Of a stretch of 64,000 bases of DNA, positions 53,783 through 62,447 are shown piece after piece. Below the pieces are notes generated by a model, which did not search any database, had not been told where the DNA came from, and saw nothing but the letters and a program-made list of their open reading frames with translations. The first letter of the stretch is position 1; each line of letters begins with the position of its first letter. The DNA lies in contig JAHHHA010000026.1 of the NCBI GenBank assembly GCA_019359615.1, forward strand, positions 22,830-86,829, given 5' to 3'. Origin of the DNA: Cyanosarcina radialis HA8281-LM2. GTDB taxonomy: Bacteria > Cyanobacteriota > Cyanobacteriia > Cyanobacteriales > CCAP-1448. A program made the position numbers and the translations under genes.

Positions 53783-53899
53783 TACCAAATCCGGTTTACA
53801 AAACCGTCTTGACCTCTCTCCGACTCCGGCTCCCCTCTCCCGTGGGAGAGGGGTTGGGGGTGAGGGCAGCAATAGATGGTATGAGAACCGGATTTGATA
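53783..53899. repeat. Inverted-repeat element enclosing a hairpin repeat
   Basis: AAATCCGGTT at 53787-53796 is exactly inverted at 53886-53895 (AACCGGATTT). Inside is the CCCCTCTCCCGTGGGAGAGG hairpin of the dispersed family (53831-53866). Together they look like a small composite MITE-like insertion. Confidence 0.6.
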
Positions 53900-53975
53900 T
53901 AAAAAGCGGTTGCCAGTCAGAAACGATCGCTGGTCATACCGCTGCTTTTGGATTTCGATCGATCCGATCTACCGA

Positions 53976-54335
53976 CTAACGCTGTTCGTCCAACTTGATT
54001 AAACTCTTCGGGTTATTTTCAGGACAATCGATCGGATCTACAACACCTAGATCGCACAGATCGATCCGAAAATTTTGAGGTACTCTAGATGGAAATTCTA
54101 CTTGGCTTGATGGAGTTGGATTTTTTATATTTCTGTTTGGGTTTTTAGGTTTTATCCGATTAGGAATACAACCAAGTTGGGGATTTGGTGCGGGAACCCA
54201 ACCATCAGGACAACCTAGCGGATCGACTGGTTGCGATGCCAAAGTTACGCTAGATATTGAGATAGTAGCCAATGTCGGGGCAGCAGCAGCCAGCAGTAGA
54301 GCAGTGCTAGAGATTAGAGAGTGTAAAAGTTTCAT
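53976..54335 (-). CDS. Exported hypothetical protein (119 residues)
   Basis: Signal peptide MKLLHSLISSTALLLAAAAP with cleavage near TLA/SISS. The mature part is Pro/Asn-rich with four cysteines (LGCPDGWVPAPNPQLGCIPN, DLCDLGVVDPIDCPENNPKS), probably two disulphides. No family recognised. It is one of three exported small proteins around the sigma/CHAT module, with upstream element B. Confidence 0.65.
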   Translation of the reverse strand: MKLLHSLISSTALLLAAAAPTLATISISSVTLASQPVDPLGCPDGWVPAPNPQLGCIPNRIKPKNPNRNIKNPTPSSQVEFPSRVPQNFRIDLCDLGVVDPIDCPENNPKSLIKLDEQR

Positions 54336-54432
54336 AGATAGTCTCCTTGACTGAGGTGATAGATTATCGACTGAGGAATTCGTTAAGAGAGTGTCTGAAA
54401 ATGCTTCTAGATACCCAATTAAGTACGAGGTA

Positions 54433-54510
54433 GGGAACTATTGCCCCTCAATCTGAATAACAAATCAACCGCAGGAAATATTCCAAAGTTGTCTAAAAAT
54501 TTTGATACCA
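54433..54510 (-). promoter_or_regulatory. Shared upstream element, copy B
   Basis: Blocks GAACTATTGCCCC (54436-54448) and TATTCCAAAGTTGTCTAAAA from 54479. They match copy C in the same order and spacing, and lie ~100-170 bases upstream of the exported-protein gene. Confidence 0.55.
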
Positions 54511-54933
54511 TTTTGCTTTTTTGTTGCAACACATCCTGGGTCGGGGGCGGTGCCGGAGGAAAGAGCGTCCGGCAGTTCAACCCCCGTCGCCATTGCACGG
54601 CGAATACAGCCCCTCCGCAATGTATTGATGTGCGTCAAGTTAACGGTCAAAAGCTTCATCCGCCAGGGGTTTTCAACCCCTGTCTCACAGCTAAAGTCCT
54701 CTAAAGAGGACTGGCCGATCTCTGGGTAATTTCCTTCCTTAGTCCATTTCAATGGACTTGCGCTATAAGCGGTGGGGTTTTTAACCCCTGGCGGAGATGG
54801 CTGAAATTCATGGTCTAGCAGCGGCTTTAGTTCTAAATTGACACCAATGAATGCATTGCACCCCTACAGGCAAATGGTGAATCTGAAGCGATTTCTCAAG
54901 CAACTCAGAAGTTGCAACCAATGCAGACCAGAC
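54511..54933. other. Intergenic region with a 135-bp inverted repeat element
   Basis: CCGCCAGGGGTT (54660-54671) and AACCCCTGGCGG (54783-54794) are exact inverses. Inside are two smaller palindromes, GTCCTCTAAAGAGGAC (54695-54710) and AGTCCATTTCAATGGACT (54741-54758). This is the typical build of a cyanobacterial structured MITE. No gene seen in the rest of the region. Confidence 0.65.
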
Positions 54934-55314
54934 TTACTCTGCACAGATTCTGTAGATTCTCACATCGCGAGCGATGTCGTCTTTGTTCCGTAGACGCACT
55001 TGCCATCCGTTTGCACTTGATGGGAAAGAGTGGATAACAGTAAATCCTTCAGCACTGTTATTTAGCTCCTCTCGCGTCTCGAATCCTCCGCCTACGATAT
55101 AGGCGTTAGAAGGGCAGTTCCAAGTTAGCGTCCCTGATTGTTGTGGCTGAATCTTTACCCACCCCGAGACATCGTACCTAAGTATTGTCTTCTCGCCCAG
55201 ATCGCGTGGGCTACCATAAATGGGATAAGCCAATACAGCAGGAGCTAACAAGGCACTGGAAGAGAGAATGCCCAGGGCAACAAGTATACGATTCGATCGG
55301 TTATGTTTGAGCAT
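54934..55314 (-). CDS. Exported hypothetical protein (126 residues)
   Basis: Signal peptide (RILVALGILSSSALLAPAVLA) with cleavage before YPIYG. The mature part is a beta-rich domain (LTWNCPSNAYIVGGGFETRE, WQVRLRNKDDIARDVRIYRI) with two cysteines. No family recognised. Divergent from the CHAT gene with element C between them. Confidence 0.7.
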   Translation of the reverse strand: MLKHNRSNRILVALGILSSSALLAPAVLAYPIYGSPRDLGEKTILRYDVSGWVKIQPQQSGTLTWNCPSNAYIVGGGFETREELNNSAEGFTVIHSFPSSANGWQVRLRNKDDIARDVRIYRICAE

Positions 55315-55352
55315 GAGATTGACTCCTTAAATAAGCGGTTATAGACAATCGA

Positions 55353-55436
55353 GAGAACTATTGCCCCCTCATTCTTAAGAACAAGTCAACGAAGGGAAAT
55401 ATTCCGAAATTTTCTCAAAAACTTTTGTGGTAAATA
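55353..55436 (-). promoter_or_regulatory. Shared upstream element, copy C
   Basis: GAGAACTATTGCCCC (55353-55367) and TATTCCGAAATTTTCTCAAA from 55400 to 55436. The second block matches copy A in 33 of 37 bases, and both blocks match copy B. It sits ~40-120 bases upstream of the exported 126-residue protein and also upstream of the divergent CHAT gene. Confidence 0.6.
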
Positions 55437-55600
55437 AGGAGTAGCGATCGAAGACTTGCTCTCACAGGCTTTGAGCGATAAATTCAGTCGCTCTGGAGAT
55501 GCATCAAACCCAGATTCCCAACCTATAAATCGAGTACGCAGTCAAACGAATTATATTTGTAACCATAAAAATACTTATTAACTCGGAAACATATATACCA

Positions 55601-58327
55601 ATGAAGTTTCCTAACAGTTCGGACAAAAAATTCCCAGGAGTGGACTTTAACGGTCAAAACCTTACAGGTAAAGACTTCAGTAAATCTGATATTCGCGGGG
55701 CCAATTTTACTAATGCAATTCTGGAAAATGCTAACTTCCAAGGAGCTATAGCAGGAGTTCGGCCAGAAAAAGTGGTTTTCTTACTAGTAGTTTTGTTGGT
55801 GTTATTTGGGGTGGCTGGTGGTGCATCTGGCTTTGGTAGCATTATTTTGACAGGAATGTTTCAACCTGAATATATCGCTCGATTCAATTTGATTCCGGGT
55901 GTGGTGAGCTTATTCGCTATTAGCCTGTTTTTTCAGATTACGATCCGACGAGGATTTGGTGAAGATTTAGCGATCGCGACTGGAATATTAATCGGAATAA
56001 TCGCTGCTATATTGTTCGGGTATGTTGGGTGGATATCCGGCTTTTCAGGAATTGCGATCGCCTCCCGAACGGGTTGGGAGCTTTTAGCTGCTGGAACTTG
56101 GACGTTTGCTGGTTTCACCCTCGGCGCTATTATCCTGGTGACGGCTAGACTTCTTGGTGGTTCGACTAACTCTATTTTTTGGATAGCTTGGACTATTGGT
56201 GCGATTTTGAGTGCCAATGCTTCTCTATCGTTAAAAAATGAACCAATTAATTGGTATGCTTGTTGGCTATTAAATTCGATCGCACTTGTATTTTTGGGAA
56301 TTATCTGTGGTTATATTAGTTGGCAAGCAACAGCTAACAATAAAAAATTTCTGGTTATTTATAAACTGGCGGTAAATATTTCTGTTATTGGAGGGACTAG
56401 TTTTAGAGGAGCTAATCTTACAGGTGCTAATTTCGAGGGAGCTATCCTAAAAAGTACCGATTTCACTAATGCAAATTTGACTCGCACAAACTTTTATCTA
56501 ACGCAAAAACTAGATCGGTCTAGATTCAAAAACACAATTTTAACTAATCCTAAAGTGCGGAAATTACTGGTCGATAAAAACGGGATTGGACGCTCTTATC
56601 AAGGATGTAATTTGCGGGGAGCAAATTTAGATGGAGCTAAATTAAACCAGGCAAACCTTACCAAAGCAGATATCAGCCATGCTACTTTGGTTCGAGCCGA
56701 TTTAGAAGACACTAACTTGTGCGAACTCCAAGCAATAAATACTAATTTTCAGCAAGCTCAGTTGACTGGAGCTTGTTTGGAAGCCTGGAATATTGACAGC
56801 ACGACTCGACTTGATGGAGTAATTTGCGAGTACGTTTATCTTTTAAATAACCAACAAGAGCGTCGTCCTAGCAGCGGAAAATTTGCCCCAGGAGATTTTA
56901 CTAAACTATTCCAAGTAGCCATAAATACTGTCGATCTAATTTTTCGTAATGGCTTAGATTTACAGGCTCTAACGGTGGCCTTAGCAAAGGTCAAACTCGA
57001 AAACGAAGGTATTCCTTTAGCAATTAAAAGTATTGAAAATAAGGGAGATGGAATTGTTTCGGTGCGTGTAGATGTACCAGAATCGGCTAACAAAACGAAA
57101 ATCCACGCTGAAGTGACTCAAAAATATGAATTTATACTCCAACAATTAAAATCAAAATATCAAGCAAAATTAGAAAGTAAAGACGAACAAATCGCAATTT
57201 TAAAAGACATCATCCAAACGATCGCTCCCACGCCTAGAACATCAACTCACAACAAGCTAGCGATCTTAAAATTAGGACAAGGCGACTTCAGGATCGGATT
57301 TCCAGTTATACTACAGATTGGCTTAGAAGGAAAACCTCCCGATTTTGAATTCAACGGAAAATTACCACCAGCTTCAGAATTAGCTTTAGCATACGATCGA
57401 TGGCAAGCTGCATACCGTCAAAGCTTACAAGGAAACTTGCGGATCGAGTTTCCAGAAACACAAGTTACTAATATTAGCAAGCCAGAATTATCAGCAGAAT
57501 GCCAACTATTGGCAGATAACCTTAAAAACCACATAAATTTATGGTTGAATTCCGAATTATTTCGGCCAGTAAAAGAACAATTGCTAGCAAGATTAAATCT
57601 CTCTGAATCTATTCGGATTATCTGGCAAACAGAAGATAGCCAGCTACGGCGGATACCCTTGCAACTTTGGGATTTTTTTGAACGCTATCCTCAAGCAGAA
57701 ATAGCTCTTTCTTCACCTACTTATGAGAAAAAAGAAAAGTCTAGATCGTCAAGATCCGATATCAAAATATTAGCTATATTAGGAGATAGCACTGGCATTG
57801 ACACTCAAAAAGATAGAATTTTACTCGAAAATTTACCGAAGGCAAAAGTCAAGTTTTTAGTAGAACCACAACGACAAGCTCTAAATGATGAACTTTGGCA
57901 GCAATCTTGGCATATCCTCTTTTTTGCTGGTCATAGTTTTACTCGCCGCGATCGAGAAATCGGTCATTTTTGCATCAACCAAACTGATAGTTTAACTATT
58001 GCTGAGTTAAGAAATGCTCTGACGAAAGCGATCGAACGAGGTTTGCAACTGGCGATTTTTAACTCCTGTGATGGTTTGGGATTAGCCACTAATTTAGCAG
58101 ATTTGCATATTCCCCAAACGATCGTCATGCGCGAACCAGTACCCGACAAAGTAGCACAGGAATTCTTAAAGAATTTGCTAGCAGAATTTTCTAGCGGTAA
58201 ACCTTTATATCAATCGGTACGCGAAGCACGCTTGAAACTGCAAGGCTTAGAAAATGAATTCCCTTGTGCCAGTTGGCTGCCAGTAATCTGCCAGAATCCA
58301 GCAGAAATTCCCCTCACGTGGAGTTGA
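55601..58327 (+). CDS. Pentapeptide-repeat, transmembrane, CHAT-domain protein
   Basis: A 908-residue composite. Residues ~14-50: pentapeptide repeats (NLTGKDFSKSDIRGANFTNA). About 58-265: roughly six transmembrane helices. 268-405: a second pentapeptide block (ANLTGANFEGAILKSTDFTN, LRGANLDGAKLNQANLTKAD). About 430-540: a coupling region (FRNGLDLQALTVALAKVKLE) ending in a coiled coil. 560-900: CHAT caspase-like domain with catalytic His778 in HILFFAGHS and Cys823 in AIFNSCDGLG. CHAT proteases act in cell-death, Gasdermin and TPR-CHAT/type III-E CRISPR pathways. Here the membrane part could sense envelope stress. Substrate and activation are unknown. Confidence 0.87.
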   Translation: MKFPNSSDKKFPGVDFNGQNLTGKDFSKSDIRGANFTNAILENANFQGAIAGVRPEKVVFLLVVLLVLFGVAGGASGFGSIILTGMFQPEYIARFNLIPGVVSLFAISLFFQITIRRGFGEDLAIATGILIGIIAAILFGYVGWISGFSGIAIASRTGWELLAAGTWTFAGFTLGAIILVTARLLGGSTNSIFWIAWTIGAILSANASLSLKNEPINWYACWLLNSIALVFLGIICGYISWQATANNKKFLVIYKLAVNISVIGGTSFRGANLTGANFEGAILKSTDFTNANLTRTNFYLTQKLDRSRFKNTILTNPKVRKLLVDKNGIGRSYQGCNLRGANLDGAKLNQANLTKADISHATLVRADLEDTNLCELQAINTNFQQAQLTGACLEAWNIDSTTRLDGVICEYVYLLNNQQERRPSSGKFAPGDFTKLFQVAINTVDLIFRNGLDLQALTVALAKVKLENEGIPLAIKSIENKGDGIVSVRVDVPESANKTKIHAEVTQKYEFILQQLKSKYQAKLESKDEQIAILKDIIQTIAPTPRTSTHNKLAILKLGQGDFRIGFPVILQIGLEGKPPDFEFNGKLPPASELALAYDRWQAAYRQSLQGNLRIEFPETQVTNISKPELSAECQLLADNLKNHINLWLNSELFRPVKEQLLARLNLSESIRIIWQTEDSQLRRIPLQLWDFFERYPQAEIALSSPTYEKKEKSRSSRSDIKILAILGDSTGIDTQKDRILLENLPKAKVKFLVEPQRQALNDELWQQSWHILFFAGHSFTRRDREIGHFCINQTDSLTIAELRNALTKAIERGLQLAIFNSCDGLGLATNLADLHIPQTIVMREPVPDKVAQEFLKNLLAEFSSGKPLYQSVREARLKLQGLENEFPCASWLPVICQNPAEIPLTWS

Positions 58328-58379
58328 GGATGTTTAAAAAACGCCTACAATAAAATGAGAATTTCTGCTATACCCTTCC

Positions 58380-58643
58380 ATGCAAATCGTTCTACCGCCC
58401 GAACTTGAAGACCTCGTACAGCGCCAACTTGTCAGCGGTAAATATCAAACGGCGATCGAAGTCCTTTTGGCTGGGGTAAAACTCCTCGAACAGCAAGAAG
58501 ACATTTATCAGGGACGACTGCCAGAACTACAACAGGACGCTCGCATTGGGTGGGAAGCCGCCCAGCGGGGTGAACTCGTCGATGGCTCCACTGCTATGGC
58601 GCAAATTCGTGCTAATCTGCGTTCTCGCTACGCGATCGAGTAA
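58380..58643 (+). CDS. parD: ParD-family antitoxin
   Basis: An 87-residue RHH antitoxin (IVLPPELEDLVQRQLVSGKY for the DNA-binding part, AGVKLLEQQEDIYQGRLPEL and an acidic tail). Expected to pair with ParE, whose gene starts by TAATG overlap at 58643. ParE here is truncated. Confidence 0.88.
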   Translation: MQIVLPPELEDLVQRQLVSGKYQTAIEVLLAGVKLLEQQEDIYQGRLPELQQDARIGWEAAQRGELVDGSTAMAQIRANLRSRYAIE

Positions 58644-58822
58644 TGAACCCACAGTTTCGTCTTACCGAACCTGCCATTGACGATATCGAGCAAATTGCCG
58701 ACTACATTGCTAGTCAATCGGGTTTCACCCAAGCCGATCGCTTTCTCACCAAATTGGACGGGTGGCTCAATCGACATCCATTCCTTCCCAAAGTTGAGAA
58801 ACAGGGCGAGTCTTTCCCGTGA
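58643..58822 (+). pseudogene. parE: C-terminally truncated ParE toxin
   Basis: 59 residues: FRLTEPAIDDIEQIADYIAS and GFTQADRFLTKLDGWLNRHP are the ParE N-terminal half, then KVEKQGESFP and a stop. Family length is ~95-105, so the C-terminal catalytic-like strands are missing. Its 3' end overlaps the convergent RelN-like gene by 56 bases. This is best explained by a recombination junction near 58750 between two toxin-antitoxin loci. Below normal ORF length cut-offs. Confidence 0.75.
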
Positions 58823-59006
58823 GAACTTCCTGCCACCCTCGATCGAGTCCTTCACGGATAGTTTCGATCGAGTCTTCTTCTAGTTCATCTTCTTCAGGGA
58901 TAAGAACGATAACGCGGACGCGGTTGCGATGGAGAAGGGGAAGGGGTTCGTCGAGTGTGAGTTGTCCGTTTTCGGTGAGAGTAGCGTTGGTTTCAATTGC
59001 TTTCAT
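58767..59006 (-). CDS. RelN-family antitoxin without its toxin
   Basis: 79 residues from ATG 59006 (MKAIETNATLTENGQLTLDE), the likely start; a TTG at 59033 is weaker. It resembles the RelN antitoxin of cyanobacterial RelNE systems (name from memory): VRVIVLIPEEDELEEDSIET and QVLTGKTRPVSQLWEGM. Its toxin should lie downstream in this orientation, but that position is taken by the convergent truncated parE. It is an orphan antitoxin. Confidence 0.72.
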   Translation of the reverse strand: MKAIETNATLTENGQLTLDEPLPLLHRNRVRVIVLIPEEDELEEDSIETIREGLDRGWQEVLTGKTRPVSQLWEGMDVD

Positions 59007-59038
59007 GGTTTTCAATTTTTGGTCTAATATCAAATTTC

Positions 59039-61747
59039 CTATGCCCCATGCCCTTGAACCAATTGTTGAAAACGTTTATTTTCGGCAATTTCTTCAAAAT
59101 CTGGATCGGTTTTGGCTTGGTTGCGATATTTCGGATTTAGCTCGCTCGCTCGCTCTAGATTTTCTATAGCTAACCGCAGTTTTCCTTGAAAGGTATAGCA
59201 AATCGCTTTGTTGTAATAAGCACTTGCATATTTTGGTTCGATCGCCAAGGCTTTCTCAAAACTCTCCAAGGCTTCTGGATCTCGCTCTAATTGAATGAGC
59301 GCGTAACCTCTTTTATCCCAGCCTTTAGCAGATTGCGGATCGAGTTCGATGACTTTATCAAAAGAAGCGATCGCTTCTTCATATCTCGTCAACACTTCTA
59401 ACGCCATCCCCCGGTTCAACCAAGCTACCGGATCGTTAGGTTGAACTTGCACGGCGCGATCGAATGAGGCAAAAGCCTCTTCATGTTTTTGCGACTTCCC
59501 TAAAGCTACCCCTCGATCGATCCAAGCTTGAGAGTAATCTGGCTTTAATTCTATGGCTTTATCAAAGGCAGCAATCGCCTCGGTAGCTTTTTTCTTTTTC
59601 CCTAAAAGTATGCCCTGTTGAAACCAAGCGGTGTAATTATCCGGTTGGATTTTGACTAAATTATTCAGCGCCGCTAATGCCCCATCGTATCTTTGTAACT
59701 CTTTGAGGGACATGGCGCGGTAATACCAGCTATCGGGATCTTCGGGTTTGACGTTCAGCACTCGATCGAAAGCGGCGATCGCTTCTTCATACTGCTTTAA
59801 TTCCCATAGGGCCAAACCGCGTCGATACCACAGATCGGGATTCTCTGGTTGCAAGGCAATAGCGCGATCGTAACTGGCAATTGCCTCCCGATAACGTCCG
59901 TCAGCAAATAGAGTATTGCCCTGTTGCAGGTAGTCATCGGGATTGAGGAAAAAGTCTGGATGGTTGGATTGAAGGCGTTCGATTTGAGCGTTGAGAGTTT
60001 GGATTTGGGCGACGACTTCTGAAATGGCAGATTCTGCGATCGCACTGGGAGAAATTTCTGCTAGTTCCTGGAGAATCTGTTGTTTCTGGGTTTCAGCCGT
60101 TGACTGCATTTGAGCTAACTGTTCGGTGAGCGTAGCTGTTAACCTTTCTAGATGTTGTAGAGTATCTTGTTTGCGAGTTTGAATTTCCGATTGCAGGGCT
60201 GATAATTGGGTGCTAGCTTCGGCTTGCCATTTTTGTAGGTTTTGCAGGGTTAGATCTCTTTGAATTTGCACCCCCGATTGCGAGCTAGCCACTTGAGATG
60301 TTAACTCGGTTTCTAAGTCACTCAAATGTTTTAGAGTTCCTTCTTTACGGGTTTGAATATCCGATCGCAAGCCAGCGATGATGTCGTTGACTTGAGCTTC
60401 TAATTCTTCGATCGTATTTGTGGCTCGATCTTTTTGGGCTTCAATCCCTAACTGCGAGTCGGAAAGTTTGGCAGCGATCTCGGCTTCCAGTTTTTGGAGA
60501 TTTTGCAGCGGTTGCGTCATTTGAGCTTGAATTTGCCCTTGGACTTTTTGCAATTGGGCGATCGTCTCTACACCCACTCTTCTAAGGTTTTGTAGGGTTA
60601 AATCCTTTTGTTCTTCGGCTTTTTGCTTGGCTTCTACTTCTAATTGAGCCAGTTGGGGAACAAAATCTAACTCGACTTTGTGCAGGTTTTTAAGGATCGA
60701 GTCTCTTTGCTGTTGCGCCCGAATTTGGAATTCCGATAGCTTAGCGGTAAATTCTGAGGTAGCTTTGCCGAAGTTTTGCAGGGTTCCTTGCTGTTGCGAT
60801 CGCACTTCGGTTTGCCATTGCTCTAATTGAGCTACCGCTTCTGTTTCTAGGTGTTTCAACCGCGCCAAAATTGCTTCTTGTTGGCCTTGAACTTTAACTA
60901 CCAGTTTGCCTAGCTGCGGGGCAAACTCTGCTTCTTGTTGTTTGAGGTTTTGCCCGATCGCTTCTTGTTGTTTTTGGGTAGCCGACTGAAGGGCAGATAG
61001 TTGGGTGTTAAAGTCAGTTTGCGATCGCTTCAGGTGTTGGATGACTTCTTGTTGCTGTCTTTGTACCTCTGCCAGCAGGGCCGATATTTGCGGCGGAAAT
61101 TCGGCGCTGAATTTTTCCAGGTTGCGGACGATCGTATCCCGCTGCTGTTGCGTTTGAGTTTGCAATCCAGAGATTTCGTCGCTGAAATCCGTCTCTAATT
61201 TTTCCAGCGTTTGATAAGAGCGATCGATCTGGGTTTTGAATTCTTTTAAGGCTTGCTGCTTCGATTGCGACAGTTCCGTTATTTGTTGCGAAACATCTTC
61301 TCGTTTGATATCTAGTTCGTCTTGCCAATCTTCTACGTCATTTTTGAGCGTATCCACCATTTGTTCGGCTTGCTGGAGGATATTTTGCACCTGGCGATCG
61401 GCATTAGCAATCTTAGTTTCCAAATCTCCCAGTTGCTTCAGATGAGCTTTCACAATCCCAGCTACTTCTTGAATCACCGCCCGCCGCAAAAACCACAAAG
61501 CTGCGATCGCAATGGCTAGTAAGACGGCCAGAGTTACCAGCAAAATACTGAATAGGGTAGTCGTCCGATTGAAGAACTGCTCTAACTCCGCCCTCTCTTG
61601 CTGGGAAACCACCGTTGAAGGAGTCGCTGTGGGAGTTTGAGATTTGACGGGTTGGGGATTCGCTAACCCCACCGACAGCAATAAAGCCGAGAGAGCAATG
61701 CCGCTATGCCCCACCAATTTCCACCCCATCGGATTCTTGCCTTTCAT
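59039..61747 (-). CDS. Large membrane-anchored coiled-coil and TPR protein
   Basis: 902 residues from ATG 61747 (MKGKNPMGWKLVGHSGIALS), which has GAGAGGAAC before it; the extra 30 residues of the longer frame are probably not translated. Signal-like hydrophobic stretch ~15-32, a transmembrane helix ~62-85 (TLFSILLVTLAVLLAIAIAA), a ~500-residue coiled coil with repeats of LQNLQKLEAEIAAKL type, then about eight TPR units (WYRRGLALWELKQYEEAIAA, AWIDRGVALGKSQKHEEAFA). Coiled-coil plus TPR suggests a scaffold that holds partners at the membrane. Terminal QGHGA is encoded by CCCATGC heptads. Confidence 0.85.
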   Translation of the reverse strand: MKGKNPMGWKLVGHSGIALSALLLSVGLANPQPVKSQTPTATPSTVVSQQERAELEQFFNRTTTLFSILLVTLAVLLAIAIAALWFLRRAVIQEVAGIVKAHLKQLGDLETKIANADRQVQNILQQAEQMVDTLKNDVEDWQDELDIKREDVSQQITELSQSKQQALKEFKTQIDRSYQTLEKLETDFSDEISGLQTQTQQQRDTIVRNLEKFSAEFPPQISALLAEVQRQQQEVIQHLKRSQTDFNTQLSALQSATQKQQEAIGQNLKQQEAEFAPQLGKLVVKVQGQQEAILARLKHLETEAVAQLEQWQTEVRSQQQGTLQNFGKATSEFTAKLSEFQIRAQQQRDSILKNLHKVELDFVPQLAQLEVEAKQKAEEQKDLTLQNLRRVGVETIAQLQKVQGQIQAQMTQPLQNLQKLEAEIAAKLSDSQLGIEAQKDRATNTIEELEAQVNDIIAGLRSDIQTRKEGTLKHLSDLETELTSQVASSQSGVQIQRDLTLQNLQKWQAEASTQLSALQSEIQTRKQDTLQHLERLTATLTEQLAQMQSTAETQKQQILQELAEISPSAIAESAISEVVAQIQTLNAQIERLQSNHPDFFLNPDDYLQQGNTLFADGRYREAIASYDRAIALQPENPDLWYRRGLALWELKQYEEAIAAFDRVLNVKPEDPDSWYYRAMSLKELQRYDGALAALNNLVKIQPDNYTAWFQQGILLGKKKKATEAIAAFDKAIELKPDYSQAWIDRGVALGKSQKHEEAFASFDRAVQVQPNDPVAWLNRGMALEVLTRYEEAIASFDKVIELDPQSAKGWDKRGYALIQLERDPEALESFEKALAIEPKYASAYYNKAICYTFQGKLRLAIENLERASELNPKYRNQAKTDPDFEEIAENKRFQQLVQGHGA

Positions 61748-61928
61748 CGGTAGTTCCTCTCCCTGATGCTGTTGCCCATCTTCAGATCTCTCAATCTTTA
61801 GGATACTTGGCTGAGAGGGCGATCGACTATTGCCCATCTACGCCAAATCCTACGAGATTTAAGTTCTCAACTGTCACCGGATCTCAAAAGATGTGTAGGG
61901 GATGGGTTAGAGCGTTAATTTGAGAGAT

Positions 61929-62447
61929 TTATGGCATTTTCTTAAGCAAGGATTCATATCGTTCTATCCATATATTTAAATCTTTTGCAGGAAGTCTTAC
62001 AGTAGAATCTGCCTTGAAAAGCAGTAGAGCAGAGTATAGCTGACTAACCGTAGCAGATCTCGCATTATACATTTCATCAATTCCCCAAAGAATGCCGTGA
62101 ACTTCTATGCCAGAACTACTTGCCAGGTCGCGTAAGCGGCGATCGCCAGTCATTAAAATACAATTTGGTGTCTGTTCTGCGATAACAAAAGCAAAACAGT
62201 CATTTAATGTCAAGGCGGGATAATCTCGGTTCACACTTTGGACTCCGATCACTCCCTCACCAGGTAGGCTCACAACTCGTAATTCTTTTTGTAGGAGTTC
62301 TTTGTCAACAGTTGAAAAATTTACTAACTCTTGCTCTAGTAGAACGTCAGGAATTACCAAATCATACCGAAGCCGAACAAAAGCCTCCAATAAGGAGGCT
62401 TTACGGAGATCTATTAAACAAGATGTGTCGCTAATAAGAATTCGCAT
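61929..62447 (-). CDS. PIN-domain toxin-like protein
   Basis: 172 residues with the PIN-type acidic pattern: ILISDTSCLIDLRKASLLEA (first Asp), LVIPDVLLEQELVNF (Glu), ALTLNDCFAFVIAEQ (Asp) and LMTGDRRLRDLASSS (Asp pair). PIN domains are RNases. It overlaps the upstream XRE-ImmA/IrrE gene by 17 bases on the same strand, a genomic coupling often seen for toxin-antitoxin-like pairs. Confidence 0.83.
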   Translation of the reverse strand: MRILISDTSCLIDLRKASLLEAFVRLRYDLVIPDVLLEQELVNFSTVDKELLQKELRVVSLPGEGVIGVQSVNRDYPALTLNDCFAFVIAEQTPNCILMTGDRRLRDLASSSGIEVHGILWGIDEMYNARSATVSQLYSALLLFKADSTVRLPAKDLNIWIERYESLLKKMP

